Source: Komagataella phaffii GS115
Taxonomy: Eukaryota; Ascomycota; Pichiomycetes; Pichiales; Pichiaceae
DNA length: 64,000 nucleotides
Assembly: GCF_000027005.1 (NCBI RefSeq)
Contig: NC_012964.1
Coordinates: forward strand, 1,054,001-1,118,000
Direction of reading: 5' to 3'
Both the position numbers and the translations under genes were made by a program. The notes beneath the pieces are model-generated. The model did no database searches. It saw only the letters and a list, made by a program, of their open reading frames with translations, and was not told the DNA's origin. The number at the start of each line of letters is the position of its first letter. Position 1 is the first letter of the stretch. Below, one piece after another: positions 37,444-50,100 of this stretch.

Positions 37444-38418
37444 ATGCTCGGTGTTCCAGAACCACTGGTGAGTTCAAGTCGGTCCAGTATTGATCTTGTC
37501 ATATATTGGACTCAATTGACACTGATACATCCTGCGCTGACCTGGGTGTTCTGGCTGCTTGGATTACCAGCATGTTTCTGTTTGACAGTAGATATAATAT
37601 GGCTGATTATATGGGCTAGTGGAAGAAAGAAGGTCAAGAGGGATAAGATCAAAGTGCTAATAACCGGTGGCTCGCAAGGTTTAGGAATGGAAGTAGTCAA
37701 AAAATTAGTCCCAGTATCCGATAAGGTGTACATCTTAGACGTCGAAAAGCCCAAGTTTCACCATGAAAAATTGGAATACCATAAATGTAACATAGCAGAT
37801 ACTCATGAGTTGAGCATAAGTTTTGATAAGATAATACGAGACGCAGGCCAGTTGGATATACTGATAAATAATGCTGCAATAAGAGGTTCAGGTGCTTTTA
37901 TGAATTCCAGTCAAGAACATTTCCTGCATGGATTTAATGTCAACTTTTTGTCACATGTTGGATTGATGAGAAAGATGATCAAAATGCACAGCAGTAACTA
38001 TATGAATCCAAATATACCACGGAAAAACCTTCATATCATAACTATAAGTTCTATACTGGGATTGGTGGGTCCTAGGAATTTATCCATGTATTCTGCCACC
38101 AAGAGTGCACTTCTAGCCTTTATTGAAAGTTTATCACATGAAGTTCGCTCACAAGACGTCAGTTTTGCAACATTCTTACCTGGACAATTAGATACAGCCA
38201 TGTTTTCGGATGTTTCTGTTACACATAACTTTCTGGCTCCAGTGGTAGAGGCTGAAAAGCTTGCTACTAGAATAGTAGATGCCTGTTTATACACTCGAGA
38301 AGGCACATTCATGTGGCCTATGTATACATGGGCCATTCCCATTCTACGTATACTGCCTTTTACTATTGTCGAATGGGCGAGACAGTTCAGTGGCATGGAC
38401 AATCAGATAATACAATAA
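37444..38418 (+). CDS. Membrane-anchored short-chain dehydrogenase/reductase
   Basis: The product has 324 residues. Hydrophobic segments at about 22-58 precede the Rossmann domain, so it is probably anchored in the ER or lipid droplet membrane. SDR motifs are complete: cofactor loop TGGSQGLG at 74-81, NNAA at 142-145, catalytic Ser near 202-203 and Y216-x3-K220 (YSATK). The Asp in ILDVE after the second strand favours NAD(H). The layout resembles the retinol-dehydrogenase-like SDR16C/RDH10 type and yeast YDL114W, but the substrate is unknown. Its stop codon is 2 bp from that of the convergent SPC2. Confidence 0.85.
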   Translation: MLGVPEPLVSSSRSSIDLVIYWTQLTLIHPALTWVFWLLGLPACFCLTVDIIWLIIWASGRKKVKRDKIKVLITGGSQGLGMEVVKKLVPVSDKVYILDVEKPKFHHEKLEYHKCNIADTHELSISFDKIIRDAGQLDILINNAAIRGSGAFMNSSQEHFLHGFNVNFLSHVGLMRKMIKMHSSNYMNPNIPRKNLHIITISSILGLVGPRNLSMYSATKSALLAFIESLSHEVRSQDVSFATFLPGQLDTAMFSDVSVTHNFLAPVVEAEKLATRIVDACLYTREGTFMWPMYTWAIPILRILPFTIVEWARQFSGMDNQIIQ

Positions 38419-38420
38419 TT

Positions 38421-38948
38421 TCATTTCTCTTTCTCTTGTAATAGTCTAGTAAAGATCTCAACCAACTGATCAATATGAATAAACCCATCCTCGTCAAATA
38501 TGCCTGTGAACGGAATATCCTGCTTCCCAAGTAATCTATTATTTTCAATCACAGTGACTTTGTAGATTGGCGTGGTATTATTTTCAACCCGGGCCTCAAT
38601 TGAAATCTTCTTTTGGTTATTCTTGTTGATTCCAACGTATTTAATGTCTTTCTCCCTATATTTTCCGTGTAGCCACAACAATCCATTCAAAGCGAAATAT
38701 CCCACAACCAGTGCAACCATTGAGTAGTAGTAGGTCAAGTTGGAGAAATCGTTGTTATATTTTTTCTCCAAATAATAGAGTGATCCAGCCAAAATTGTGG
38801 CAACGTAACCGATAGCCAGTTTCGTATCAATCAGTGAAAAACTCTGTTCGTATCCCAGTTTGGATAGCGCCAATGGTAGAGCATCATCAGTGGCATTTCT
38901 GAGTTCGGCAACCGAGTACAGGTTGACAGGTTTAGTAATTCCTGACAT
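38421..38948 (-). CDS. SPC2: Signal peptidase complex subunit Spc2
   Basis: The product has 175 residues. Spc2 is the non-catalytic 25-kDa subunit of the ER signal peptidase and contacts the translocon. The conserved N-terminal block NLYSVAELRNATDDALPLAL leads to two hydrophobic segments (about 42-58 and 74-91) with a short loop between. A C-terminal cytosolic domain contains the FTGIFDEDGFIHIDQLVEIF motif. The length matches the S. cerevisiae protein (178 residues). The only other ORF in this stretch is the antisense shadow. Confidence 0.93.
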   Translation of the reverse strand: MSGITKPVNLYSVAELRNATDDALPLALSKLGYEQSFSLIDTKLAIGYVATILAGSLYYLEKKYNNDFSNLTYYYSMVALVVGYFALNGLLWLHGKYREKDIKYVGINKNNQKKISIEARVENNTTPIYKVTVIENNRLLGKQDIPFTGIFDEDGFIHIDQLVEIFTRLLQEKEK

Positions 38949-39499
38949 TTTTAAACTCTGTCCGTGACTGATGATGTGTTGAGAAGAAGCAGGTTAGAGG
39001 ATCAAGAAGCGTGAGTTAGGAAATCACATATTCAGATGATCACGTGACAAAAAATGACAGTTTCATCATTCATCCAGTAAGTGTGTATATAACGTTCAGC
39101 GCTGGTGATGAAGGGTTAGAAGACATGAGGAGAACGAGGTTCAGTAGAACTACCATCTAGTGTAGCTCTTTTTGCTGCTTTTTTAGCTCTTCTGTCCATT
39201 AACTGTGTACTGCGCTGTAAGCCCGATAATGCTCAAGTCTTGGGCAAATCGTATGTAATTTACACCTAAACGTCTCAAACAGCTCTAGAAGTCATTTTCT
39301 GGTCAAGTACCACAAAACCAAGAGTCCTCGTCTTCTCTTGTTTGGACTGCTTACTATTCTTAACCTTCTGAACTTTGACCATCCTAATCTGTACAGTTCC
39401 CGATAACAAAGTGCACCAACCAATATGGACGCATGTGTCTCCTTTCTCCATCTCTACTCTGCGTACTGGATAAATCAGGGGACCGTCCAAACCATCAGG
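38949..39499. promoter_or_regulatory. Divergent region, SPC2 / MAG2
   Basis: The 551 bp hold a CACGTG (39041-39046, within ATCACGTGAC) about 95 bp upstream of SPC2, and a TATATAA at 39086-39092. Two short upstream ORFs on the plus strand (starting at 39125 and 39229) would precede MAG2 on a long leader. No RNA gene was recognised. Confidence 0.45.
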
Positions 39500-41194
39500 A
39501 TGTCCAGGAAAGGTCGGTCAAAACACTCTAAGGTATCAGCTGATGATCTTTTATTAGATGATCATGTTGGAAAGTTTCCCAGCAACAGGAAGAACTTGGT
39601 TAATATAAGCCATTTAGTCGAGTACACACTACCTAATGATTATTCCAGCAATAACAGACCACTTAACAAACGACTACCTAGGCCAAGGAGAAGATCCGAT
39701 TCGGTTCATCTAAGCAATATGGAATATATCAATGTGAATTTCAAATTTATAGTGAATTCTACGGGAGATTTCAGAGCTCAAGTTTTAGATCCTAATGTTC
39801 CTTTGAAGCAAAGAGATATTTTACGAGTCATCATCTCCAAAAACGATGCTCAATGTCCTATTTGCTTGAATGAAGAACCAATTGCTCCGAGGATGATCAA
39901 ATGTGGACATGTTCTTTGTTTTTCATGTTTGTTGAGGTTCCTAGAGCTGGACTCGACCAAGCAGTGCCCACTATGTGCTTCAATTATCAAAGAAAACGAA
40001 GTCCTACCCGTGTTGATTAGTCAGGTAGATAACAGATTTGATGCCCCCCGAGCTAATGAATTCTTATCTCTTCATTTGATGCATCGTCCAAGTAATGACA
40101 TCTTGGCCTTGCCTTATCAGTTTGAACTGTCTGAAGAAGGTGGCGTTAATGGGCACCGACCGGAGAACTTCCCATGGTATAGCGAGGCTCATCAGCAATT
40201 CTACCAATATGCAAGGATATTAAAGGCGGACCCACTTTTTTCTATCCAATGTTATGAGAAGGAAATTGAGTTTATTCATACTAACTATGAGGAGGACAAA
40301 TTACTTTACAATGAAAATGACATTTACTGTCAAAAGGCCATAGATAAAATACGGTCTCTTATAAACGACGAAAGAAAATCTATGGAATCAAGCCCCGACG
40401 ATATCTCCAATTCTTATGACAGTTCTTTCTCAAAGCTGATCAACGATACTGAAAATCTTCAACTGCAGGATTTGATGGTGAAACAATATGAAAAACAGGA
40501 TCAAAGTGGATATTTCTTTTACCAAACATCATTCAACTCTAAAATAAAGTTCTTTTTGTCGCCTTTGGACATTTCTGTGATAAAAGCAATATATGGTGAC
40601 AATTTTTCTCTTTTTCCGTTAGTGTTGAGCCTAAAGTTGCAGGACATTACCTATGAGACAGTTTTGCCCGACTTTCTGAAAAAGCACAAGTACTTATCCC
40701 ATCTTCCCATAGGTTCTGAAATAGGTTTTCTTGATGTTGAGTGGTTTGAGGAAAAGGGGAAGACCTTTCGATCTATATTACCAACACAGGTTTTTCAAAG
40801 ATTCAAGAAACAGCTACTGGAAAGGGCAAAACGTACATCCCAGAGAAATAAAAGGGAAGAGAAGAACAGAGTGAAATTTGAGAAAGAACTAGAACAAAAA
40901 ACTTTAGAATTCTATGCTTCAGAGAATAATAGATCACTTGGGGATTATGGGCTCGCATCCATCGCAACCAGAGAGACTCCTACATTAGATTCCTCATTGA
41001 TCGAAAAGAGTGATACCAATATAGATCTTGAAAACGCTGTTACAACTGTCTGGGGTACGAAGATTATTCAGCGAAGTGACAACATAGAAGAACCCGAAGA
41101 AGATTGGCATATGGAACCCTTACTTCAACAAGCCAGAGAGAAAGAATTGCAGAAGCACCTTAAGAAAAGAAGCAAAAAGAAGAGGAATCAATAA
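39500..41194 (+). CDS. MAG2: Mag2-like RING protein (RNF10 family)
   Basis: The product has 564 residues from the ATG at 39500 (MSRKGRSKHSKVSADDLLL). An in-frame ATG at 39425 would add 25 residues. The RING finger starts near residue 119: CPIC, then CGHVLCFSCLLRFLE and QCPLC. It is preceded by the RNF10/Mag2 marker block YINVNFKFIVNSTGDF. Mag2 and its relatives act as ubiquitin ligases in ribosome quality control (ubiquitination of small-subunit proteins). A lysine-rich C-terminus ends in KHLKKRSKKKRNQ. Confidence 0.87.
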   Translation: MSRKGRSKHSKVSADDLLLDDHVGKFPSNRKNLVNISHLVEYTLPNDYSSNNRPLNKRLPRPRRRSDSVHLSNMEYINVNFKFIVNSTGDFRAQVLDPNVPLKQRDILRVIISKNDAQCPICLNEEPIAPRMIKCGHVLCFSCLLRFLELDSTKQCPLCASIIKENEVLPVLISQVDNRFDAPRANEFLSLHLMHRPSNDILALPYQFELSEEGGVNGHRPENFPWYSEAHQQFYQYARILKADPLFSIQCYEKEIEFIHTNYEEDKLLYNENDIYCQKAIDKIRSLINDERKSMESSPDDISNSYDSSFSKLINDTENLQLQDLMVKQYEKQDQSGYFFYQTSFNSKIKFFLSPLDISVIKAIYGDNFSLFPLVLSLKLQDITYETVLPDFLKKHKYLSHLPIGSEIGFLDVEWFEEKGKTFRSILPTQVFQRFKKQLLERAKRTSQRNKREEKNRVKFEKELEQKTLEFYASENNRSLGDYGLASIATRETPTLDSSLIEKSDTNIDLENAVTTVWGTKIIQRSDNIEEPEEDWHMEPLLQQAREKELQKHLKKRSKKKRNQ

Positions 41195-41272
41195 AGAAAG
41201 CACAACTCGTATTAAACCATTACATAAAAACCAGACCAAAGCGTCTACTCTATTCAATACATATCAAAGTGT

Positions 41273-43240
41273 CTATTTATCTAAAAATGAATCTAGCTTC
41301 TTTTGAAGCAAATCAAGCTTTTCGTCCTTAGCTAAGTTTGCTTCCACTAATCTTGAGATTTGGGACTCCAAATCAACGACTAAAGAACCCAGTTTCTCTA
41401 CAGTCTCTTTCAAAGTGAGTGTCTTTTTCGGGGATCCTTGAGCTTCAGTCAATGGCTTTACTGGCTCCTCTTGGGGAACCTTGTCTGGCTTTTCTTGAGT
41501 TTTAACCTCCTTCTTTGGTTCCTCTTTTGGTTCTTCCTTGACCTTTGGTATGTCCTTTGGTTCTTGCTTAACCTTTGGTTCTTTTTTTGGTTCCACTTTT
41601 GGTTCCTCCACAACCTTTGACTCCTTCTTGACTTCAGGTTCTATCTTAAGTTGTTCACTAGCTTCCGCTGAACGTTTTGGAGCCTCATCCCAATCTCCAT
41701 CTTCTTCTTGTTTTTCAGGCTCATCGTCACTCAAGTTGTTAACCTTGTCAAGCAACGTGTTAACCTCTTTCTTAGCCAAAAGTTCATCAACACCTTTTTC
41801 TTGAGTCTTAGAAAAAGCTGGAGCTGGAGAAGTCTCTTGTTTGACGCTAACAGATTTGCTTTCAACTTTGGTTGGCTTTTTCACCTCCTCTGAAGTTTCT
41901 TCTTGATGCTCAACTCTTTCCCTCTTGATATCCTCAGGAGATTGTGTAGATTCGTGATAATTGAGCTCTGAACCTTCATACACATCTCTGAGGGAAATCA
42001 AAATGGGGCCCTTTGCTTCCTTTCCGCTCCACCATTCGTCTGCCGAAAGAGCAGGTTTATCACCCGGGCAGTCAGAGTAAATATCGTCTTGAAAAGTTTC
42101 AGATCTTCTTGGAACAATAAACGAGATTGGTTCAATATAGTTGTCGTTAACACTCTTGAAGGCACGAAGAATTTCATTATCATGAATGCTGCATGTCCTC
42201 TTTGGAGCAACAGCAAAACCACGCTGAGGTTCTACCGAATGAAATTCAGACAACTGGAATAGTTCATCATCGCTAAATTCATAGTAACGAATATTTCCGT
42301 CTCCTTTACCAGCAAGATACAAAATCTTGTTCTCAGCATCAAAAAAGGGCATCAAGATACCAGCAGATAAGTCAATGGTATAAAATCCCCCAATTGGACC
42401 GGATGCAATATCTTCAGTGTTCCAAACTCCAATTTGACGGTCTGAAAGCTTGGAAAACCCTGTTGTGGCAATCCTGTCAGAGTTTCCCAACCAAACAACA
42501 CGAGACGCTTTGGCCCCAGTATGTCCTGGTCCCTCACTAATTATTTTAGCTGAGCGGATATCCCAAACGCGAAGCTTCTTATCACGGGATGTTGTAGCTA
42601 CCAGAGTACCATTCCAGTTGACAGCAAAAGATGTAACTAAATCCTTGTGCTGTAAAGTCTGTAGGTTTTCACCAGTTTTCACATTCCATATTTTGACAGA
42701 ATAGTCTAATGAAGAAGACAAAAGAATGTCTTCCGCAATTGGGTGGAATTGGACGTGCCCAACTTTCCTGGTGTGACCAGATAACTTCTTGATAGGAGTT
42801 ATATCTTTAGGATCTCCATTCTCATCAACGTAGTTGAAAAAAGAATAGTCTTCAGGAACTTCCCAGACAGAAATCTTACCATCATCCGACGAGGACACCA
42901 ATTGTAAATCATTAAAAGGATTCCAATCCGTGTCTAGAACTGCCGCCGTATGGCCACGAAAGAGAGGAACTTGATCAGGAGCCTTTCCCACCTCGTTCAA
43001 TGGAATGACCGCAAACGCACCTCCTCCGGAAGCATCCCAATTAACAGAAAGATATTTTCCGTTGGTCTTGATCAGGTTGGAATCCCAAGCGTTCTTGGTG
43101 ACTTTGATGTTTTCATAACAAAGCTCTTTCTTGGCAGGTTGACCAAAGACATGACGATATTTAGAAGCACGAACGAACCTTCCACTGAAATGAAGTTAGT
43201 AAACAAATAAGTCGGAAAATATCAGCTATACATACCTCAT
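41273..43240 (-). CDS. CRN1: Coronin Crn1 (spliced, with a 5-nt first exon)
   Basis: Minus-strand join: 43240-43236, then 43184-41273, 638 residues. Coronin binds F-actin and regulates Arp2/3. Splicing yields MSGRFVRASKYRHVFGQPAK, the standard coronin start, then KVTKNAWDSNLIKTN and a seven-bladed WD40 propeller (to about 390). A linker of repeated Lys/Glu/Pro units (EPKVEPKKEPK-type, about 530-590) leads to a C-terminal coiled coil (LVVDLESQISRLVEANLAKD). The propeller contains the coronin blocks KVGHVQFHP and SSLDYSVKIWNV. The length is close to S. cerevisiae Crn1 (651). Confidence 0.94.
43185..43235 (-). other. CRN1 intron
   Basis: The intron is 51 nt, with donor GTATGT, branch TACTAAC (minus strand, 43195-43201) and acceptor TTTCAG. 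It follows only ATGAG, so the first coding exon is 5 nt. Confidence 0.93.
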
Positions 43241-44166
43241 TTTCTTGTAATTAGTAGATGATTTGGCTGAATACGATGGAAGCGTGTAATTTGAGGCTGG
43301 AGAGATGAGTTATCGGGTGTGACATTTTTCGCGCAAAACCAGATCAGCCAAGAAAGATCTCACATAACGCAATGGAAAATCACTTAGTAGTTTGAGGAAA
43401 GAGATATATTGAGTGTGCAAACTGAAATCGGGTTGTGGAAATGTCTGGACTGGATGAAGTCTCGCATACTGTTTTGTCCTTTGTATCCTGGCACTATTTT
43501 TCTAGATATTTCAGAGATTCTTGTTCGTTCTCTTCTTTTCTAGATAACTTTGACTGAGACTATTAGCTTAAAAGATGGAAGCAGAGATAAATAGACACTT
43601 CTTCTCAATTCTAGTAGTGCTGATGAGAAAACTACTCTTTTCCTTATTGCTGACACGGAAGTCACTTATCTCCAGCATGTCACCAAACTGGAAACAGATT
43701 GCCCTGATAAGGGTTTCCTGATATTTACAAGAAAGAATTTCATATTTGGGTTATCTGATTGAATCCAAGGATAAAGGCAGTGAATTCTTTGTCAAAGTGG
43801 GTGTCAAGCGGTAGCAACTGGCACCCCGAAGACGCATTCAACTCAAACCCCACTATCAAGGTAAACACTTTCTTGGCACTAGTCAGTCTAACGAACACAC
43901 ATCAATTGCATTCTTTGGTGATAATCGCTTACTGAACTTCCCTCAATCCTCTATACCCTAAGAATCTGAGGTCAAGCGCCTACAAAATGCTAAACCCTAA
44001 AAATTATTCAAGTGACTAATACACTACCAAAATTATTCTCCTATCGATCGCTTCATCACCTAAAGAACGCGCTCTCTCTCAGACCTTCTGTAGATCGATA
44101 TCCTCCAGTGATTTGACTCGCCGTAAATAAAGTAGTCCTATTTGCATGCTTAAACTCGACAAATAA
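43241..44166. promoter_or_regulatory. Long divergent intergenic region, CRN1 / SEN1
   Basis: The 926 bp lie between two start codons. I found no conserved ORF and no tRNA. Snippets such as TGATGA (43621) and CTGA (43648, 43704, 43719) hint at box C/D spacing, but no terminal stem supports it. It probably holds both promoters and a long SEN1 leader. Confidence 0.4.
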
Positions 44167-47100
44167 ATGGATGAAGACAGCTGGAGTGAACTGGTCAGGT
44201 CGATAGACTTGTCACATAAGGAAGTTTCTAACGATCAACTCCAAGAGAAGGTCCTAGCCTCAACTTTCCAGTATCTGACCGCTCAAAGCCCTGAGCGGAT
44301 CAAGCATTTATTCTGTGATGAAAAAAACTATCCTATAGCTATACATTCACTGATACTGTTTTCATTTGATACAACTCCTGTTCTAGAATGGTATACTCCT
44401 AAAATTGACTACTGCCTCAATACTTGCCAGCGATGCATCTCCATGTTCCATAAGGGACGCGCAAAGTTAAGACAGGATTTCATTGTCACCAGAGGTTTAG
44501 ACCCTCAAAGTGTCTCTAGATTTATGGACATTATATTAAACTGGGAATTAAACAGAATATTAATTAAGTTCAGGAATGCAATCACTTCAAGCAATGGAGG
44601 AAGAGTTCAGGTTACTACAGAGCTTTCTTTATCAGTAGTTGAATGCCTGTACGGTTGTGCAATGTTAAGGTTGAGCCCAGAACTGCGAACGCTATTTTCC
44701 ACCATATTTTCAGACCTCGTTGAGACACAAGAATCTATTGTACCTTCAAACTCTCCAGCATTTCCAGGTGTAATATTCTTTCTGTTTGAAGGCACGGACT
44801 TCGAAAGAAACTGGGCCTTATCTGTGTTAAAATCATTCGACTCCAGAAAGCTTTTTATTGAATGGGATTTACTGCAACTGGAGGAATATGAGGTTCATTT
44901 TTACAGAATTCAAGACCCAAGTTTCTATAATAGCTTAAATTGTGCAAATTTTTGGTGCAATATCCTTCCATTGATAGAATACACAACTGTTGACAATTTA
45001 GAACTCAAATTGTTACTTCCTGCATCTTACAAGCCCATGTTGAAAGAAGTTCGTTTTCAAATCGTTTCACTTGATAAAGTCCTCATCAACCACGTCATGT
45101 CGTATTTAGACTATCCTTTACCATTTGTGCTCAGAGCGTTGAATATTTTTCTTCAGAAGTTTTCTTTCAAATTTTGGAGTGTTGTAGCTCCTCATACATT
45201 TTTCAACTTCATGGATGCCATTTTGGGGAGTCCTCATTTTCTAAAACTCCTGAAAGAATTGGAGACCAAGAATTGCTTCTTATCCATCGATAAATTGTCA
45301 AGCAAAACACCCTCTTTCAATGATTTAATTGAATGGATTCCTGCAATGTTTAAATCCCTTCAAGGCCCTTCGCAACAGCAAATGATTATTAAAGCTTCTG
45401 TTTTTATATGGGGACAAAGAGACATCAATATTTCTTACGTTATTGAGCTGACACTCCCCCTCGTATTGGATTGTCTGCTGATTCAAACACCCATATATGA
45501 CTCTACGTTCAACATTGATGTTTTAACACAATCAGAGACTAGAGTATTTCTAGATAATAATTTCCATGTTGTTCTGGACTCAACAATTGCCACCGAATCT
45601 CCTAAGCTTATGGACATGTGCTGTGAATTAGTAAGGGAGCTTATTTTATTTGACTCTAAGCAATATGCGAGCAGCAGTTATAACCTGAACCTTCGAAAGC
45701 CTGTGAAATTGGTGAATTTTTTGCCAAAATTTTGGTCCTACTTATCAATCAAGATACCCCCAAGTAATTTACAGTTTACATCTACAGTTTTGGAATCTCT
45801 CAAGTTTATATGTGGTGTTTTTGTTGTAGGCATAGGGAAACAAACACCTCCGCCTCCAGGAAAACAGGATGAAAGAGATAACCTCTTGTCCATAATCTCC
45901 AAGCATAATAAGAACACAGAGTTATTTTTTACCCAAGCTTCTCAACTGTTGTCAACGCTTGTAACTTTTGATCCGTCGGTGCTGAGAACTGCTTTGAATG
46001 GTAAACAAGCATCCATTGGTTATTGGTCATGCATCCTCTCAAGTAACCAAGAACTATATCAGAGTGCAGCAAATGTTCTTTATGAAGCGTTCGATGTGGA
46101 AGGTAGACTTGAAGGTACTAGAGCCTTGCTGGAATTAAATCTTCAAATTTGTTTGCAGTCGGTCGTCGAGAACCTTAATACACTGTTGCTTTTAAAAGTA
46201 TATGAACTTTGTCCAAGAACACTCCGAGTGCTCATGGATTTGCTTCATTCATTATGCGATCCAGTTACTGGAGTTTTTATTGAAAACAACTCCTATGATT
46301 CCAAAACAAGGGAGAGTATTTTAAGCTTTTGGAATGTTTCTTGGGATTTCCTTTGTTTGATCTACGATAGAACTACTTACTGGGCCTCCATTTACTCCGT
46401 TTCTGTTCTTATCGACTTTGCCAGAGATACATTGGACACATCCCATTTGTTACTTGACGGGTTTAGGAGTTTCATGAACGTAGTTTCAGACAAACCTGAA
46501 ATCAAGAACTTTTTGTTCGATAAGATTATGTTGACTTTCCATAAAGTTCTCACATGGTTAAGACTTGGTGACGAATCACTTTTGACCAGCTGTCTGTCTT
46601 TGGTGATGAAAACGTTGAATTTAGCTACTGAACTTGAATTGCCGTTTGATAACGATATCATTGAGCTTCTTGCCAAATATGGAGCAAGGGCTAAAAAGTT
46701 CAACAATAAATTGAGTGAAACACAGCAATTTGAAATTCTAGAAAGAGCCAGAGACTTCAACAGTGACCTTGTGAATTCCATTGTGGCAGAGGCAGAGGAA
46801 TATAGAAATTCCAAATTCAACTTAGGTTCGGTAGAGTCACCAATTTCCATTCCAGATGAAAAGCCAGTCAAGAAGCTTCAAAGTGATCTCTCCAAATATA
46901 TTAAGTATGTAAAAGAGCAGGATGTTCCCGCTATCATGCCTGGATCTAGAATTAAAGAGATTGCTAGATTGTCTGCTAAGGAAAAGGCTGAAAGAGATAT
47001 ACGAATCAAAAGGATGGGTAAACCAGAAAAAGCTCCTGCTGCACCCAGACCTCCTGGTTTTAACTCGTCAAAAAAGAAGAGGGCCGAAGATTCTAGTGAC

Positions 47101-50100
47101 GATGAAGATGAAGAGGATCAAAATGACAACGCACTGGATACTCTTTTTCATCCAAATGTCGAAGAATTGAAGAGCAAGACAGCCAGAAATTTACGTGAAA
47201 AAGGCAAGATGAAAGCTCAATTGCTTTCCATGGATAGACCAAAGGTGAATGCAGCTGAAATGGAAAGGAAGAAGGCAGAATATAGAATGAGAATGCGGTT
47301 GAACGTTGACATGAACCCATTGTATGCTAAAGTTTTGCAATGGTCTTTCAAACGAGACTCCAGAACTCCGGATAATGCCGATCTTACAACGTACAAAGCA
47401 ATTTCTGACTCATACGACTCAGTTGAACAGTATCAGAACACATTTGAGCCTTTGCTTTTACTTGAATGTTGGCAGGGTATTCAGCAAGCCAAGGAAACGG
47501 GACAGGATCAACCATTTAATCTAGTAGTGGGCAGTAAAACTACTACTGGAAACTTTTTCGACGTATATGCTTCAGTTAAGAAGAGCGTTTTGCAAGACAG
47601 GAAGATCGGTGATAACGATTTGGTTGTGCTTGCTTATGTTCCTGACGGGTTGAAAAATATGCAGGGACTTGATGAATCTGTACCTCGGACTGTTGTAAAA
47701 ACTTCAGAGCACTCCTGCCTTGGGAAGGTACGAGAAATCAAGTACTCTAATTCAGAGTTTTGTGATGTTACAATCAGAGTGCATAATAGGAACAATATTA
47801 GTCCTTTCTTAACTTCGAGATCAGAATTGACTGGCCTCAAAATTTTGCAAATGGTAACAATTGAAAGAGAATACTCCTCGTTGAAAGGATTGCCATTCTA
47901 CGATCTCTCTGACAAGATTGTTAAAGCCAAATCTGCTGAGCCATTTAATATTGATGACACAACGTTGCAAGAAACGATGGTTAAGTTTAGGGTCAATAAA
48001 TCTCAAGCCCAAGCCATTGCTGGTGCCTCAACATCGTCAGGCTTCTCGCTCATTCAGGGTCCTCCGGGTACGGGTAAGACTAAGACCATCCTTGGGATAG
48101 TAGGCAAAGTTTTAACCACTCGCAACAACCTTCATAGTACCCCAATTTCAATTCCAGGAGCGGTGACTTCTGGACCTAGAAAGCCTGAAACCGGAGTAAG
48201 GAAGGTCTTGGTATGTGCCCCTTCGAATGCCGCAGTTGATGAACTGGTCATTAGATTGCGGGAGGGTGTTCCGGGAATTTCAGGACAAATGTTCAAACCT
48301 AAGGTGGTTAGATTAGGTAGGTCTGATGCTATAAACTCGGCGGTCAAAGATTTAACTCTGGAAGAGCTTGTAGACGCTGAGCTCAATGAAACGGCTCGTG
48401 CTCCAAAGGCTGATCAATCCATTAGAGAGAAACACAACAAAGTTCTAGCGGAGAGAAATTCCATTCGAGAGGCTCTAAAAGAGGTTTCTAATTTGAAACC
48501 AGAGGAAGTCAAAGATTTACAAAAAAGATACAGTGAAATTACCAAAGCCAAGAATGAACTGGGAAAGAAACTGGATGAGCAAAGAGAGGAAGTTTCTGTG
48601 TCTTATAGAAATCGGGAAATTCAGAGAAGAGCGGTTCAATTTCGAATTCTATCTCAGGCACAGATTATTTGTTCCACTTTATCCGGGTCTGCGCACGATT
48701 TTCTGGCAACAATGGACACTTCTTTTGATACTGTGGTCATTGATGAAGCATGTCAGTGTATTGAGCTTTCGGCTATTATTCCTCTGCGATACGGCTGTAA
48801 ACGTTGTATTATGGTTGGTGACCCAAACCAGTTGCCTCCTACTGTCTTGTCTCAGGCTGCTGCGGAGTATAAGTACGAGCAATCACTTTTTGTCAGAATG
48901 ATGAATGTTCATCCAAAATCGGTTTATCTGCTAAATGTGCAGTACCGTATGCATCCCCAAATTTCTGTTTTTCCATCAAAAGAGTTTTACAATGGAAAAC
49001 TCATTGACGGTGAAGGTACTGAGACAAAGAATACCAGGAGCTGGCACAAAAAAATACCTCCCTATTGCTTCATTGATGTGACAGGTAAGGAAAGTACCAA
49101 TACGAGCAATAAATCGTTATTCAACAGGGCTGAGGCACAAGCTGTGGTCTCTTTGATTGACGCGCTATTGGGGCTTGATCGTGATTTCAACTTTGCTTCA
49201 AAAATTGGAGTTATATCACCCTATAAACAACAAGTTGTACTCCTCAGAGATATGATACTTCGGAAATTTGGCAGAAATATAGGAATAGATGTCAACACTG
49301 TTGATGGATTCCAAGGTCAAGAAAAAGACGTTATTTTGTTTTCATGTGTTCGTGCCGATGAGACTAAAGGAGTTGGGTTCTTGGCAGATGTGAGAAGACT
49401 AAACGTGGCACTAACTCGTGCCAAGTCTACTCTTTTAATTGTAGGACATGCAAGCAATTTATCCGGCCATTCGTTATGGAGGCATTTAGTTCAAGATTCC
49501 AAAGACCGAAATGTGTTTTTTACTCAAAGATCCTTGCTAGATGGAGGTAAAGGTGATGTTACAGTCGGGGTATTACCATCTGGAAAGGGAAAGCGAAAAA
49601 TAGAAGGTATCCTACCCCCAGAGAAAAGAAAGAATACTACAGCTAATCGTAACACTGATTTCAAAGGTCAACTCAACAATGAACAACGTTCAAAGTTCAA
49701 AGGTCAAAAAAATGGTAAAAAGTCATCCAAAGATTTTTCCAATGTAACACCCAGTAACACTGGTTACGTTGCTCCTCCAACTAAGGGATCCTTATCGATG
49801 GACAGTTCTGCTCCCCAAGTCAAATCAGGAACATTACCTAGCAAACCGACGTCAAGTTCTCAAAGAGGACAGAAAGTGACATCTGATTCTAGATTGAATC
49901 GAGTAGATTCCAAAGTGTTACCAAGTAATGATTTTGAAACTCCTGGTTTCATTACTGGAGTCTTACCAAGCTCCAGAGGTAGTTCTAGGGATAAAACGTT
50001 GCCTCCAACTGCAAGTCCGCTAAGCACTCCTTCTCCAACTTCTTTGATACCAAGACCTGGTGTGTTACCTCCGAAACCACCGATATCGAAACTGCCTTCA

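Noticed and set aside
39229..39500. Spliced 5' exon of MAG2 using GTATGT near 39251
   Set aside because: Tested acceptors either put the MAG2 frame out of phase or bring an immediate stop, so only a short upstream ORF remains.
43621..43722. Possible box C/D snoRNA (TGATGA with later CTGA) in the CRN1/SEN1 gap
   Set aside because: The C box lacks the leading purine, and no terminal stem pairs the ends.
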